A stretch of 64,000 nucleotides of DNA from Lingula anatina (taxonomy: Eukaryota; Brachiopoda; Lingulata; Lingulida; Lingulidae). Positions 12,277-25,751 of the stretch are shown piece after piece (position 1 is the first letter of the stretch; each line of letters begins with the position of its first letter). A program made the translations under genes and the position numbers. The notes under the pieces are model-generated. The model worked only from the letters and a program-made list of their open reading frames with translations. It was not told where the DNA came from and searched no databases. Location: the NCBI RefSeq assembly GCF_001039355.2, contig NW_019775425.1:938281-1002280 (forward strand). The letters are read 5' to 3'.

Positions 12277-15200
12277 ATGGCGAAACATCACCCAGATTTA
12301 ATTTTTTGCCGAAAACAACCAGGCGTAGGTAAGTACTTAAGGTTAAGAGGTTCTCTTCTTATGTTTATATTCTTTTTTGAAACATGTATGTTCAGTGGCT
12401 ATGTAACGATGTAACACAGCCCGGTGTTCATCAAGTCATTGTTCTTGGCGAAAGACGTAGATTAAACGTTGCCTAAGCTTTCAAATGTCTAGTTTCAGCC
12501 TTTCTCATTATTGGCTTACGTGCTACATGTGCATGCGTTAAGTAAGTACCTAGCATGTAAGGCAAAAAGACAAAATTAAACGTGGCTGTTGCATAGCTAA
12601 CAAACAACAAAATGCAGTAGATATCAGTAATCCATTTTATACAACATTAGATAAATATTCAAATGTACTCTATTAGTTTTTTGGGAATTACCCGCTAAAA
12701 TTAATTTCTTCGGGGGAAACACAATATTTCCTACTCACAAATCATAGCTTGATCTGCCCCTGCACAGTTTTCAATGACTGTCCAGTCATTGACAGTGCCA
12801 AGTCTTCTTGACATTTCAAAAGGAACCTTCGCAGTAAGGTACCTTGAATCGAGAGATTTATGGTTTTTAATATCTGAATTAGGATAGATTAGTAGCTTTG
12901 CAGGATAAGTAGATGTAGAAAATGTCACTTTGGGAATATTGTAAAAGTGTACAGTACTTTTAAAAAGTATAAACAAAGCTATATGAACGTTTTGTATGGT
13001 GCTATTATGGTGTTCTTAGAATCAACTTTGTTACAAAATCTATGAATGATAAAGTGCTGAGAGGATTCAGAAAAAAGACTGCTTGACTCCCTCACAGAGA
13101 GAAAGCTTACCTTCATGGGACACATTCTGAGACACCAACAAATGGAAAAATCATTACTTATGGGAACAGCATACAGATTTGAAGATGTGAAAGATATAAA
13201 ATGCAATACAGCTATGATCTAACGGACCTCTGTGGATCCATGGTTCAAGCAGATAGAATGGCACAAAACTGTGACCAGTGGAGAGGTTTTTGTAAGGGGG
13301 GGAGATCTGTTCATAGAGCTTTTTGTGAGGGCCACGGCAGGTCGGTTCCGATCCAACCGTTCTTGATGATAATGATTATATGTTTATAAAACATTGAAAC
13401 AAGGTTTTTCCCAGCGATCTGTCTAGCCATCACTTAGACGGCTGCTGGCATCACCGGATGGTTATATTATCAAAGACGGCTGGGCGGCTTACAAATTTTT
13501 TGAAAAAATGATGGCTTGGCTTGACAGGATGGCCTACGAAATATACATCCTACAAAATATCGTCAAGTAATTTTGCCTTACCCAGCTTGTATGATGATTC
13601 TCTTTTGAATATAATTACTTTGTAGTGCACCCTGTACTGCAATCACGACTAACTACTACTTAAAGCTTATAAAACACATTTAAATGTTTCTGTTTACTTT
13701 AAGAAACATAATACATGCCGAACGCAGCAGTGACAAGAGGGTCTGCATTGGATACAAAACATGTGTAACAAAGTCTGAGCAAACTTACCGTTAAATTATA
13801 AAACCTTAATACGTACTGCACCTGACAGAGCTGAAAGAAGAGAAGGCAATATTCATATCTTTACCAGAAGATTAGTCACGATCCAGGCAAGACAAGAAGA
13901 CAATTTTGATATCATCACTCACCCCAGGCTAATTTGTACTATACTTGCTCGCAAAGAAAATGGATTCAACTCTCACCACCACCACGATAATAAATTGATA
14001 AATGAACAAATAAACATCATTCACTTGTCCTGGAGAATTGGAGAATCCTTATTAGCAACTCTGCATTTCAGGGTTTATTTATGGGCCACTACTGCAGGTT
14101 TCCTTTGCCAAGTATCCACACATAGAGATTACAAGATCTCAATGCCTACCTTCAAACTAACCTTTGTCAATTTTTAATGGCACCCCTTGCAGGCTTCTTC
14201 ATAATTTATAGGGTGCCCTGAAACTGTCAGTCACATATCATAAACAAGCATTCTCACCAAAAATCAATAATCCCATAGAACTTCAATTCAAAACCTCCTT
14301 TTTTACTGTGCTTCAAGTAAACGGTTTCCTAATGGTTCAGTTAGGCGAGTCTTTTTATTGCATCAAATATTTTGCAATGTTTTAAACTTATTTCTCTCTA
14401 CGTAAAGAACTTTCATATAAGCCACAAATTGTGACAATGCTTAACTTTTAATACTTGGCTCCAGCCTTTAGCATGCCGGTGTTAATTGAATCTAAAATAA
14501 ATATAGGAGACAAAAATATCATTTCTGAGGTCGATGCAAAGGGCCCCACGCCATTTTTCAGACTTTTTCACTAAATGGCAGTCTCATCCCTGATGACTTA
14601 ATGGCTTATTGGTTGTTTGCCTGGAATGCTTTATTAAGCTAATTGAATTCTGAAGTGATAAGTCATAACTGTATCATGTAAATTATTGAAGAAAATTGAA
14701 CTAAAATTGATCTCAAAGACGTGTAACAATGAAATTGTTTGGAGCACATCCAGAACAACCCCCTCACTGGTAACCCTTAGGTTCAGAATTTTAGGATTTT
14801 CATAAGCAATTTGTAATTTTTAGCTCTTAACTTGGAAGGTTATTGAAATTTAAATGGAATGCACCATACAAGAAATATTATTTTATTATTATCATTGACA
14901 ATTAGAACCATCACTTAAAAATATCAACATCATGACATGAAAGTGCAATGCATTAATGTGGGTTGTGGTTCAGTATCATGTTGTAAATTCTATTCCTGCT
15001 CTATGAAAATGTTATCCAAACCAATCATGATATTTCCAACTGTGGTCTATTGCATAGTTATTGGTCATTGAATTTCATATATTAGTTCATCAGATATGGA
15101 TATTGTATAAATGCATAAAATTCTGGAATGATAGTATCACTGGCACTTGTAAAAGAGGCCCCTTTATTTTCAGATCTAGGCTCAACAAAATTTTTACCAT

Positions 15201-18200
15201 GGACTGCACAAAAGGCACTAGTTCATATTTTTTGTTGTTGCTCTAATGCTTAAAAACGACACAGCAGACACAATAGCCATAGTGTGCTATTGAAATACAA
15301 TATGATATGAGCAGATCTGTAAAAATGGCCTTGTCTTTATAGACAATTTAGCAGTCGTGAGATAATAACATAAATCTAAATGGTGTTGAAGCAAGAACAT
15401 AATGTACACAATAAACCATAACACCATATTCAGGACTTGTTTCATATCAATTCTGACTTGCTTTATCAACAGCTTGAGAATTGTCTACTGCTGCTTTCAC
15501 CTTGGATTGTGTACCTTCAAAGAGAGAGTAACAAACTTCTATAGTGACAACTGTGAACAATGTAGTTTTCTAAATGACTCAACAGGAGACTAAGTAATAT
15601 TATCATGAAAGAGCATATTAAATAATGCAATGGAAACGTTATTAAACTAAAACATAAACATCTGCAACCCTGGATTTGATATATACTTCAGGGGCCATAA
15701 ATTTTGTAAGTTGAGTGTCTGTTATAGGAACTGACATTTTAGAATTTTTCCTGCATATTACGAAAAACATTTTCATGAGTGGGTGCTGTAACCTTCAGGT
15801 TGTTTTCATTGTCATAAAAATAGAGTTCAGAATATCTGGTGGTACTAGTGTACACTTTTTTAAAATGACCTTGACACTACACATATTGTCATATTCACTG
15901 ATCTGGTAATTTTTTTATGTAATATCGACAGTAAACAACTTGCAAGAAGAGCTTCATTGCAAAAAAAAAAGGGCTACATTCGTTGACTTTGCTTTAAATA
16001 CTAAGGTGCCCTCCAGATATTGGATTTTTAAGTAATTTAGCCTCTAATTCCGGGCTCATGTTTGTGATTTTTTCATTTTTATAGAAAGCAGTAATATAAG
16101 AAACTTTTTTATTTACTTCTTTTATTTTACTTTTTTGTTTACTTCATTGGTTTTTTATGTATTCCAAAATTTATTTTTATTTGTTGTTATTTAGTATCAA
16201 AGCATGATTCAATAAAAAAAAAACTGACTTTTTTTCATATTGGTTAACACTTGTTATTGTCATCATTGTTCAACTGATTTTTTTTCTTTACATTTTTACC
16301 CTCCAGCGGTTTTGGTTTTTTTAACGTATTCCAAATTTTATTTTCATTTGTTGCATTTAAAAGTTTAAGTGCATGATTCAGTGAAAAAATAACTTCGACT
16401 TATTTTCATATTGGTTGACTGCCACTTGTTATCATCATCATTTATCTGAAATGTCACTGTTGCCTAGTAATTTGTCACTTGGAAATTGTCTTTATAATGA
16501 TGAACGTAAGGAGAGGGAGGAAATTAAAATTCCATATCAATTGATTTATATATTGACGTAAAACATTTTTTACTAATTATTCTTCTCTTTCATTTCTAGC
16601 CATTGGGCGGCTGTGCGAGAAATGTAAGTATTGATTTTTCCTGCTAAATTGCTTGCAGACTTTTTGATAACCTTTCCCATTGATTTATTGCAGTTTTACG
16701 TGGTTGTTTCGTCAATGCTTGGAATAGTGCTATGATTGATGTGTATTGTGAAAGAAGAAAATTGAAATATAATTTTGTGTTCTCAATAAAATAGTTGCTG
16801 TCTTGCAGAATTTGAATGAAATGAACATATAAAGTTCATGACAAGTTGTAAAGATGAATTATTCCATATTATCCGAGTAACCATGCATTTTTATAAATAT
16901 ATTTGAGCATCATTTCTCTTACTATAACATTTTTCCAGTTTCTTTTGTTTTGGCTTCTATGTAGTCTTCAGTTTTTCCACTAACTTAAAGTATGAAGACA
17001 AGGGGTGAGGGAGAAACATGGCTATCTTCTTAACTGACCAAGATATACCAACATGTTGCATATCAATTACAAAAACTTATTTCAACAGCTGTTCATTTCA
17101 TATCATTATTTCATTACATAATGGCTACTTCAGGGTGTATAACACTCCTGGCACCCCCCTGTTTCTACAAGTCCATTTTTACACAAATTAAAACTTTTAT
17201 ATATTTAGAAAGTAAAATAATACAATATTCATCAACAAGCAGAGCTGACTTTTGATTTTAAAGTTGAAAGAATAAAAATTTATGTTCATTTCATGTCCGT
17301 CCCTAACACTTATTATTAATATAATTCTGTGACTTTTTTTTAATTCTAATTTTTTGCCTAAATATACCTCACATGTAGGGGGGAAAAAACATAGAAAATG
17401 GAGTCTCAGTTTTTTTTTTTTTTTTTTTTTTCTAAATTTTCCATTTGAAGTGTTAAACATCCATTCAAAATGTCAAAAAATAAATAAATAAAATAGGGTA
17501 AATACTAGGGTCAAACTAGTCCCCCCCCCTCCATCTGCAGCTGGTTTTTAGAATCAAAACATTACATTTCAATAAGCAGTATAAATTATTAGTAGCAGTT
17601 GGTGGCTGGTGTAAAACTTAACATGGTAGTACGATCATGCCTGGTTATTTACAAATATTTTTTTGTACCTTCTAATTCTGTGATAAATAGAAATGACATG
17701 TGCAGTGTGATGTTGAGAAGTGAATCTGTGCTTTTAATTTCTTTAATGTGTAAGCCATTGGCACTGTACAGTATTGGTTTTGTGTTGTAGTTTTTGTAAT
17801 GTAGTAACTAATTAATCAACGACACTGCACTGTATTGGTTTTGTATAGTTGTTGTAATGAATTGTCTTGTTACATACATTGTCTTTCATTCTAGACTATT
17901 GCATCTTTATTCTAAATTATGAGTGAAAGTAATGAAATGACATAATATGATGTAACTACATAAAATTTCTTCTTTCAGGTGATGGTAAATGTGTCATATG
18001 TGACTCCTATGTGCGTCCTTGTACACTGGTACGAATCTGTGATGAGTGCAACTATGGCTCTTACCAGGGAAGGTGTGTGATCTGTGGGGGACCAGGAGTG
18101 TCAGATGCATACTACTGCAAGGAATGCACAATTATGGAGAAAGACGTAAGCACTTTGGACAGAACTGATATTTTACTCATGTCAAGATGTGATCAATCAT

Positions 18201-18529
18201 TTTTCTTTCTCGGGTTTTCGGAGTAAGCTTGTTGGCTAATTACAACATTTGACTTTCTTTTTGAGATTCACACTTAGGCTTTGGCTGATTGCTTAAGGGA
18301 AAGTGTCTCCTATGACAGTTAACAAGGTTTTTCTCCAAGTATGGGCTGTTTTTAAGATGATGGACTATTTTCAATGACTGGTAAAAAATGTAACATTGTA
18401 TCCTTTCATTTTATTCATTAATTTTTTTTTCTATTTCAGAGAGATGGATGCCCAAAGATTGTCAACCTTGGTAGTGCAAAGACAGATTTGTTTTATGAGA
18501 GAAAGAAATATGGCTTCAAAAAAAGATAA
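12277..18529 (+). CDS. PHF5A: PHF5A, SF3b 14 kDa subunit (complete, 4 coding exons)
   Basis: PHF5A (yeast Rds3) is a small zinc-knuckle subunit of the SF3b complex in U2 snRNP that helps bind the branch-point adenosine. Exons 12277-12328, 16600-16623, 17979-18145 and 18440-18529 join in phase to 333 nt: 110 residues plus stop, the exact family length. The protein begins [16 protein letters not shown]. It contains the conserved CxxC pairs that form its three zinc sites (CEKC, CVIC, CDEC, CVIC, CKEC) and ends [11 protein letters not shown]. It is almost identical to the vertebrate protein as I recall it. Exon 2 is only 24 nt, and intron 1 is 4.3 kb. A polyadenylation signal lies at 18786. Confidence 0.97.
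12329..16599 (+). other. PHF5A: PHF5A intron 1, mostly non-coding
   Basis: A 4.3-kb intron. Minus-strand reading frames at 12731-12976 and 12979-13206 are adjacent and of moderate length but match nothing I know. The right part holds a diverged direct repeat (16141-16445). No tRNA or transposase is evident. Confidence 0.55.
16141..16445. repeat. Diverged direct repeat, two ~145-bp copies
   Basis: Copies at about 16141-16290 and 16305-16445 share, in order, TATTCCAAA, a T-rich block with TTTGTTG, GCATGATTCA, an A-run, TTTTCATATTGGTT and ACTTGTTATC/G. They are spaced about 165 bases apart inside PHF5A intron 1, and look like an old tandem duplication. Confidence 0.65.
17410..17431 (+). repeat. 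Poly-T tract
   Basis: Run of 22 T in PHF5A intron 2, followed by a TCTAAATTTTCC stretch. It could be the reversed A-tail of an old retroposed sequence, but no body is recognisable. Confidence 0.6.
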
Positions 18530-18785
18530 CTGTGCAATTAGTACTTGGTGACCTTCACTGGATGCTAACATCTTTTCCAAATGTTATCATTGGCTCACTG
18601 TTAGTTTAGATAAATGGTGAACAAGGCAGAAATATTGCAGAGATTGTTGCCAGCAATAGTGAGAAGTAAGAAAATTGCACAGGTTTATAGCTAATGCTAG
18701 AACATTTGAAAGATAAAAACATGATCATGTATTTTTAATAGTCATCATACTTCAAGCCAACACAGGCAATGGCTAATTTGCTTTT

Positions 18786-18791
18786 AATAAA
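18786..18791 (+). terminator. PHF5A: PHF5A polyadenylation signal
   Basis: Canonical AATAAA 257 nt after the PHF5A stop codon, the first one downstream. Position and strand fit the 3' end of the mRNA. Confidence 0.6.
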
Positions 18792-19479
18792 GACTGAGTG
18801 CAGTGTATTTATTGATATGACAGATCAACTAACCAGCTGTTGGTAGGAAAAGGACAAGGCAGACAAAGCATAAATGCATTTGCATGTATTGGAATGAAAC
18901 ACCAAAAGAATTATTGATAAGCTGTTATCTTGCAAACTGTTGGCTGACAACGGTCAATTTTGTCTGACGGGACTCATGGGCGTATCGTTTTTAATTATCT
19001 GAATGACATAAAAACTGCTGTCCATTTGGAATCCCACTGTGGTTAAGCAGTGGGTGGCAGAAAAAGACTGTCATAATACATATATTTTATGTATAAAAAT
19101 ATGGTCTAAGGATAATGAACTGTTGAGTGCACTTCAATTCTAAGAGTATTTTCTATCTACCTTTATCTGAGCAGAAAACTTAAGTTCTGAAGAAGGAATA
19201 CGTTATTCAATTTTGACATTGATCCATCATTTTGTCTTTGGTGATCCCCATTATAAAAGAATGGAAATTAAATCGTTTCATTTATTAATAAAACTATTTC
19301 ACAGTGGTAGTGACTGTTGTGATAGTAGTATCCATTATTAGAATTATAGTGATGCATTCATAAAAATGTACACTGTTACAAACAAATAGTTAAAAATGTG
19401 GCATATTTTTTAGTCATTAAATGGCTATTAGTCATATTTTGTTACAAAAAAATTGAGTGAATCGAAATTTGTTGTCAGT

Positions 19480-19707
19480 CTTATAAACGGATTAAGCAAT
19501 CTTTTAGCACCAACACCCAAATTGACCACCAAACCCACAGATTAACCAGCACTACCAGAGCGGATGAATGTAAGTGCTAGGTATCGCTTTGTTGGTGCTA
19601 AATAATTGTACAGTGTGTTGGTTATTATGTGGGTTTGGTGGTTAATGTGGGCGTTAGTGCTAAAAGATCTGCAAGCAGTGTTAGTAAACGCCTAATCCTT
19701 TTATAAG
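19480..19707. mobile_element. MITE-like inverted-repeat element
   Basis: The left end (from CTTATAAACGGATTAAGC) and the inverted right end (CTTATAAAAGGATTAGGC) match. Further in, ATCTTTTAGCACCAACACCC pairs with GATCTTTTAGCACTAACGCC and continues through ACCACCAAACCCACA. The left arm lacks about 20 bases present in the right arm. The element is 228 bp, with no coding capacity, just downstream of PHF5A, as expected of a non-autonomous DNA transposon. Confidence 0.75.
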
Positions 19708-21580
19708 GCCTGGCTCTGCGATCACATTTTGTGGCGAAGCGTGTTGTACTTGCAGCTATAGACGTCTAATAATTTCATTTCTGGTGGAGAAATAAATTAG
19801 TTTTTGATGCCCCAGGAGCAAGGGCACACTCGCATTAAATCTGATCAGATTTGATTTCTTTACTTCATCTTGCACGAAAATGGATTAATAAAGCATGACA
19901 ACCAAGGAACGAGGAAAAAACCAAAGGGAAACTTGTGGGTGCTGGAGAACCCTGGAAATCCTCTTTTGAGCATATTAATGTTAATGATTGTGCGGAGTGG
20001 CGAACCATCTGTTAATGCTGATAAACTCGTCAGCGCGAAGTCGAATCCACAGGGAAGGAATGGGAATAAAGTAATTACAGGATTGAGGATCTTAAATATT
20101 AGATATTAAAGCCTGCATATCCATAACAACATACCGTCCATGTGTAAAAAATATATTTTGACCAGTGCTATTAGGCTGCCTCTCAGGTTTGATTGTTAAA
20201 CATTTCCTTATTTTCGACAGCACGATATTTCAGAGAAAGAGAACTCCACAAATTACGTGTATTGATATACATCGCATTTACCTCTAATTTCTCGAATTAG
20301 TAGTCTAGTCTCAGACAATGGATTTCATTCTGTATTGACCACAAACACGAAATCTTGGACAGAAAAATATCAAGTTGTATTTTGATAGTGGAAATACCAT
20401 ATTTATCTCTAAGGACGTTTTACTCTTCGCATTCGGTTCCTTGTGGTTTGCCGTTATTTAGCTTTTAGTCAATCAGTGTAGCGGATCAATTATGTATGGT
20501 TTTGAGATAAGCGACCTTTTTAATCAGACTACTTTCGATTGACTTACGTCATTAGATTCATAATTAACCTCTTTGCACCGGTTCTACATGCCAGTTCCTG
20601 ATGAAACCCCTTTTAATTAGGATAGCCTATTCTTATTTCACAGCCGATTTTTTTTTTTTTTTTTTTTTTTTTTTGAACGGAGAGGTAAGTATAAAAAATT
20701 GTATGAAAATTAAGCATCAAAAAGGGAAACAATGGCAGAAAAAATTACTTCGTAAACTTAAAACAAGAAAAAATAAATAAATAACGTTCTATTTTAGATA
20801 GTATGATTCACAATGGTCGTTATCCCGAGCAGTAAAAAGTACTGATAATAAGCTGTATAAATAGGAATGGCATAAATGTCCTTATATTCCCATAACAGGA
20901 CTAATGGGTAACGATGTTCGGTATTATTTCACTGCCTACGGTATTGCCACACAGTGTGTTAATGCATGGATAATGTCGTTAAAGGGGGATGTTGAGAGCG
21001 CTTCTGCACTCAGATAAACCATTACCGCCCAAGATATTCAAGTACTTATCTTTCCACTCCATTTTCCAAATACAAAAAAATCTTCTGATGACTACAATTA
21101 AAATAATTTGTGGAGGTTGTTGCATTTCAATAAGAAATCATCTCTCTTGGAAATTTCTCAATTGCTACAAATCTGCACTTCCTCAATGCTCTATCAGAGA
21201 TATAAGCGAGTGCTCAAATAAATTTGCCACACGTTATTTAATGACCTCCTTGTTAATGAGATTTGTTTTCATTAGGCATTCCCGGGAATCGTCAATTTAA
21301 TAGGATTTATTGGAATTCTCACACCGTAGATTATTGCATAATATCTAGGCATTTCCTAGGACAGGGTGGACCCATGTCCCAGACAAGAGAAAATTAGCCA
21401 GGGGTCACGAACCTTCGTCACGATACACCCTCGAGACCATTTAGAGATTGAATTAATTTCAGAGAGCCAAATTTCTAAGAAGGTCCCAGGCATGGAAAAT
21501 CAGATCAGCAATCTAGGACCTTTTTAAATTGTACAGGCTGGAGATTATTTGCCAATGAATCGATAACACGTTTTCTGACG
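19708..21580. other. Intergenic, no gene seen
   Basis: Includes a 27-base T run at 20648-20674 and a plus-strand open frame at 20989-21300 with no recognisable domain. The part around 20950-21540 has a less biased base composition and many TAAT/ATTA cores, so conserved regulatory DNA is possible, but nothing in the sequence proves it. Confidence 0.5.
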
Positions 21581-21594
21581 CTATAAAGGGACGG

Positions 21595-21672
21595 TATTTA
21601 AAGAGTAGGCTGTAATATAGCCATTGCAGTCGAGGAGTCATCAGCCTGCAAGGCGAAGGCGAATGTTGCAAG
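21595..21672 (+). promoter_or_regulatory. Candidate promoter and non-coding first exon of the GPRIN-like gene
   Basis: TATTTAAAG at 21595 (also TATAAAG at 21582) is followed about 31 bases later by TGCAGTCG, an initiator-like sequence. A strong GT donor follows GTTGCAAG at 21672. The GPRIN-like coding exon is preceded by a good acceptor (polypyrimidine plus CAG ending at 25619). Splicing 21672 to 25620 would give a 5' UTR intron of 3.9 kb. This is inference from signals only. Confidence 0.35.
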
Positions 21673-24600
21673 GTAGGCTACTATATTTATACTTTAAGTA
21701 AATATATCATTGCAAAAAAAAATCCATGATAGTGGGAAGGTGATTTATTTGACAAAAAGCTAAAATGGTGGTTTCAGTGGTTTGTTTTTAAGTTTTCTGA
21801 GGTTGCCTTTTTACCAGAGAAAATCGACATCATGAGCTATGAGTTTGTTTAGTTGACGGATTACTTCTTGTTGACCATTGCTTTTTCTGTTAACTCTGCA
21901 CTGTGGGCTTGGCAAAACTAACTTTTTATATATTCTGAGTGTAATAAATTTGACAGCAAAAGATATTAGTTGAGTTGCAGAGATGATAACAATACCAGGA
22001 AACGGTGTCCGGCATTTGCTGATCAGTGCTTCAAGTACTCCATGAAAAGGATTTTGCGTTTTCTTTTCTATTCTCTAATTCTACAATGCAAAAATACAAG
22101 CCCCCTAGTCACAGTATTGTATCCAAACGTGTTCACTGGGTGATCATGTGAATGATCAGCTCATTACCTTTTTTCGACAGTATTGGCCTCCGCGGCCGAT
22201 GTTATTCAATGTGCTTTTTCGCAAATCCGGTTTAATTTAGTAAATGTGACATAGTGAAGCAGTGTATATGGTTATCAATCACATAACATTAAACCTTTGA
22301 GACAGATTATTTGCCTCATATGACCTTAAATAAACTGACATTCATGACAACAAGCAGTTGTGAAACAAAACAACGTTTTGGGGGGAAAAAAGCCAGAAGG
22401 TAGATATCATTGTGGTACAACGTGTTTCCGTCGTAAATGAAGACCACCATTATCATTATCAGTTGATTTATGAACAGAGATATGATGTACTATACCTCAT
22501 CGTTGATAACAAAGTGCACTTGAAGTATGAAGAAAAGGGAAAGGAATGGCACATTGTATTATGACGTTAATAAAGAGAAGACCGGCAACCAACTATATCC
22601 AAGCTTGGCCTCAAGGGCTGGTTTTGGTTGATATCGAAGGGTAAAATCTATCACCATCGGTTAGTGTTTTCATTTACACGTGTGAAGGAGTGATGATATG
22701 CACTTGCAAATGAAAAAAAATATAATAGGGACATATACATGTAGCTTATTCAGAAATCTCTTAAAATTAGGGCCTATTATAAGCAGTTTGTTAGAGTAAT
22801 GTATTTTATCAAAGGTATAACCAAGGCATCCTTTCGTGCATACTTTTTTTTAGCTTTTGTATGGTTGGAGAGACTTATGACGTATAGATTGCTTGTATAA
22901 GCGGTTCTCTTACGGAAATTAAATGTCATTCAAAAATGTAGTTTCAGAAATGGTAAAAAATCGCAGTGCGTAATACGACATAAGGCAGATAGTATGAAGC
23001 GAAAGAAAAATCTTTGTTTAATGCATTTAGCACCGATTATAAAGTCGAAAGCAGTCAATTAATATTGGTCTCATTTCAAGATAATCCATTGGAGGTAAGT
23101 AGATTTTCTAGTAGCGAAGCGGCTTCGGCCTTTGTTACTTTTTTTGCACTTGAATGTCTTGCTGCTTCGTCTATATGCCAAAAGGCATGTCATTTAATCT
23201 TATTTAATGCCAGCGTTCGGAGAATTTGGCCAACCTCGTCAATCAAAAAACGACTTCCACAGGAGGACACTACTTTTAGCATTGTTACCAACGCCGTAAA
23301 TGGTTTTCCATTAATCACATTTGACAAATAAAAAATACAATAGACACAAGGAACAAAAATAAGTCCCATTGTTTGTTTGGTCAATATCAACAATTGATAC
23401 AGGTCTGAGATGTATGTATATTTGTGAGTAGACCTAACAATATCTTTAATAATCCGTAAAAGCAGTTCCAGGTGGATAATTTAAATTCAAACATTCATGG
23501 GAACATATCGCGTTTCCAATTAGGTACCTTTTATGTTATGCTAATGGGAGCAATAAATATGACTTACAATGTTCTCTAGATTTGAATGTGTAAGAGTATG
23601 GGTCGATTTGCGTGAAAACCAGCAGTTTTGTAGATTCTTAACGAAGAGATGTGCAAGTGGGAGTCAAGGTCGCATTATCCCACATCTGTCAGTTGTACAG
23701 GTTCACTAAAGGTTCTTGATGTGCAAAAGAACAACGATATGGTATTATTTCCTCGCGTCAATCGGAAATTGATGTCAGTTAACAGTGCAATGCCCCGAAC
23801 GACATGGCATGAAATAGGTTTCAATGACGCAAAAAACCAATGTGTATAAGCGTGATGCGTCTGCAGTCTGTGCAGCCAAAGCACGTAAAGAAGGGCATGG
23901 AATCTGACAGGAGGTTGGGCTAGGTAAACATGAATTGTTTTATTTTGATTTAGTGGAGTTTAAAAAGCTGAGTTAGGACAACTTGCAGTGCAGTTTAGGT
24001 ATAGCACAACGTCAACGCAGCATCATCATAATATGTGTTGAAGACGACACAGAATACGAGACAAGGAAGAACCACTGTAGTTAATCATGCTCTGCGAGCA
24101 ATATTAGTGCTGTCAAAACTCCTTCACACCTGAAGTGTGGATGCCTCTCACCAGCTTTTCTCCTCAGAACCAGGTAGGGAAATATTGTGGGGATGAGATC
24201 ATTGAATTTGGTATGGAAAACGCAGGTATACAAGGGCTAGCTGCTTTTTAAAAATGTGGCCAGCATGGCCCGTTAAAAACGATTTGTGTTGTCGGCCCAA
24301 ATAATAATAATATGCGTAAATCTACCCTTTCTAGTGTAGATCGTACACATGTTCCTTGTAACAATATACATTTTCTATTGTACATCGTACACATATTGCT
24401 AGTAAGAGAACATGATCGAGCATATTGCAACGAGTTGTTGATGAGCATATGCCATGTTCGATTATGTTGTGCATCATTCGGTAATATTCTATTAGTATAC
24501 TACTCACTCCTAATTATGTGAACTTTGCATGAAAACTTGGGTGGAAACCGATGGTGAAAAACGTATGTTTACCACATGTTCGTAGACTGCTCCTACGTAA

Positions 24601-25619
24601 TTAGGAATAGAATCCAATAAGTAACTCATAAATAAAATGCGTAATTTACACCTACATATAATTTCGTTATAATAGATCGCAACTATTATAAAAGGCAATT
24701 CTGTCCAGACAATGGCAAAACAAAAGGCATATGAATGATGTACATGTGACAGGTAACAGGTGATGTGTGATGTTACATCAATTTCAAGCACACGCTGTAT
24801 TCTATCTTAAGTCAGTTTAGCATTTTGAGGATATGTGGTAGATCTATATGAAGAAAGTGCCGCGGTGGGATGTCCATTATTTTTCGTAGAGACAGTGCCC
24901 GTTGATTGGGTTTTTATCAAGTTTGGCTAACGCTCATTTGATTTGCGCTGCTCTACACAGCATGTTTTAACCAAGACAGAGAGAACAAAGCAACAGTATT
25001 TAAACAAAACGCTGAGGTGCTGCCTTGAAAATTATTGCAAACAGGATTTTTTCTTGTAGCTGTTAGTTGTCGTTTTCACTAACGACGCATGATCAAAGTG
25101 GCTCCTGTACAAGCAGCGAAGGCTCAGCTACCAGGTGACAGTAAACACTTCAGCATCAATATGGTGTTTTGTTAACGACACCAAGTTTTACAGTTCGCAT
25201 GGTTTAGCGCAATACAGATCTAGAAACCTGAATTTTGATCAATAACATATGCTGTTACTTTAAAAACTATATTCACATGAATAATGCAGATTTTATCTGC
25301 TATTTTTCTGTGTCTTTCGGGAACTTTACTGTTACTTACGAAGACTGTAATAGATAGGACTAGCGATTTGACAGACTCAATGGAATTGCAAGAAAGGGGG
25401 TTATTTTAGAAACGCTTGTTATGACAACTTCCCCCCATTAGTGTATCCTTCATACGAAAAAAGCGTTAATCACTTCATTACACCTGGCAACCATTTGGCT
25501 TTGAATTACTCGTGAAATAAGAATCATCACCTGTTTTCTTTTAACCTTTGCTTATTTTGGAAAGCTATATTAGATCTAGCAAGCAGCAGTAAATATTGAT
25601 GTTCTTATTTCTTTTTCAG
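21673..25619 (+). other. Probable 5' intron or upstream region of the GPRIN-like gene
   Basis: Non-coding as far as I can see. The 105-residue plus-strand frame at 23014-23331 overlaps a similarly open minus-strand frame and matches no family. A ~43-base tandem duplication (TTTCTA-TGTA-ATCGTACACAT) lies near 24328-24405. Confidence 0.45.
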
Positions 25620-25751
25620 GTAAAACCATACATTTGATAAGGAGTGAGGGCAAGTCATTCATAAACATTTAGAAGAGCAACAAGTACACAGGCTGAAAGA
25701 TACTTGCTAAGTAGACAAACTGTTTTAACGAAGATACTTGCTGCAGCAACC

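Noticed and set aside
12731-13206. Two adjacent minus-strand frames in PHF5A intron 1
   Set aside because: Considered as remnants of a transposon or captured gene; no motif could be identified and no phase-compatible splice sites were evident.
20989-21300. 103-codon plus-strand frame
   Set aside because: Composition ordinary for the AT-rich background and no similarity recognised.
23014-23331. 105-codon plus-strand frame upstream of the GPRIN-like gene
   Set aside because: The minus strand is also open over much of it, no domain is recognisable in either, and no neighbouring exons fit.
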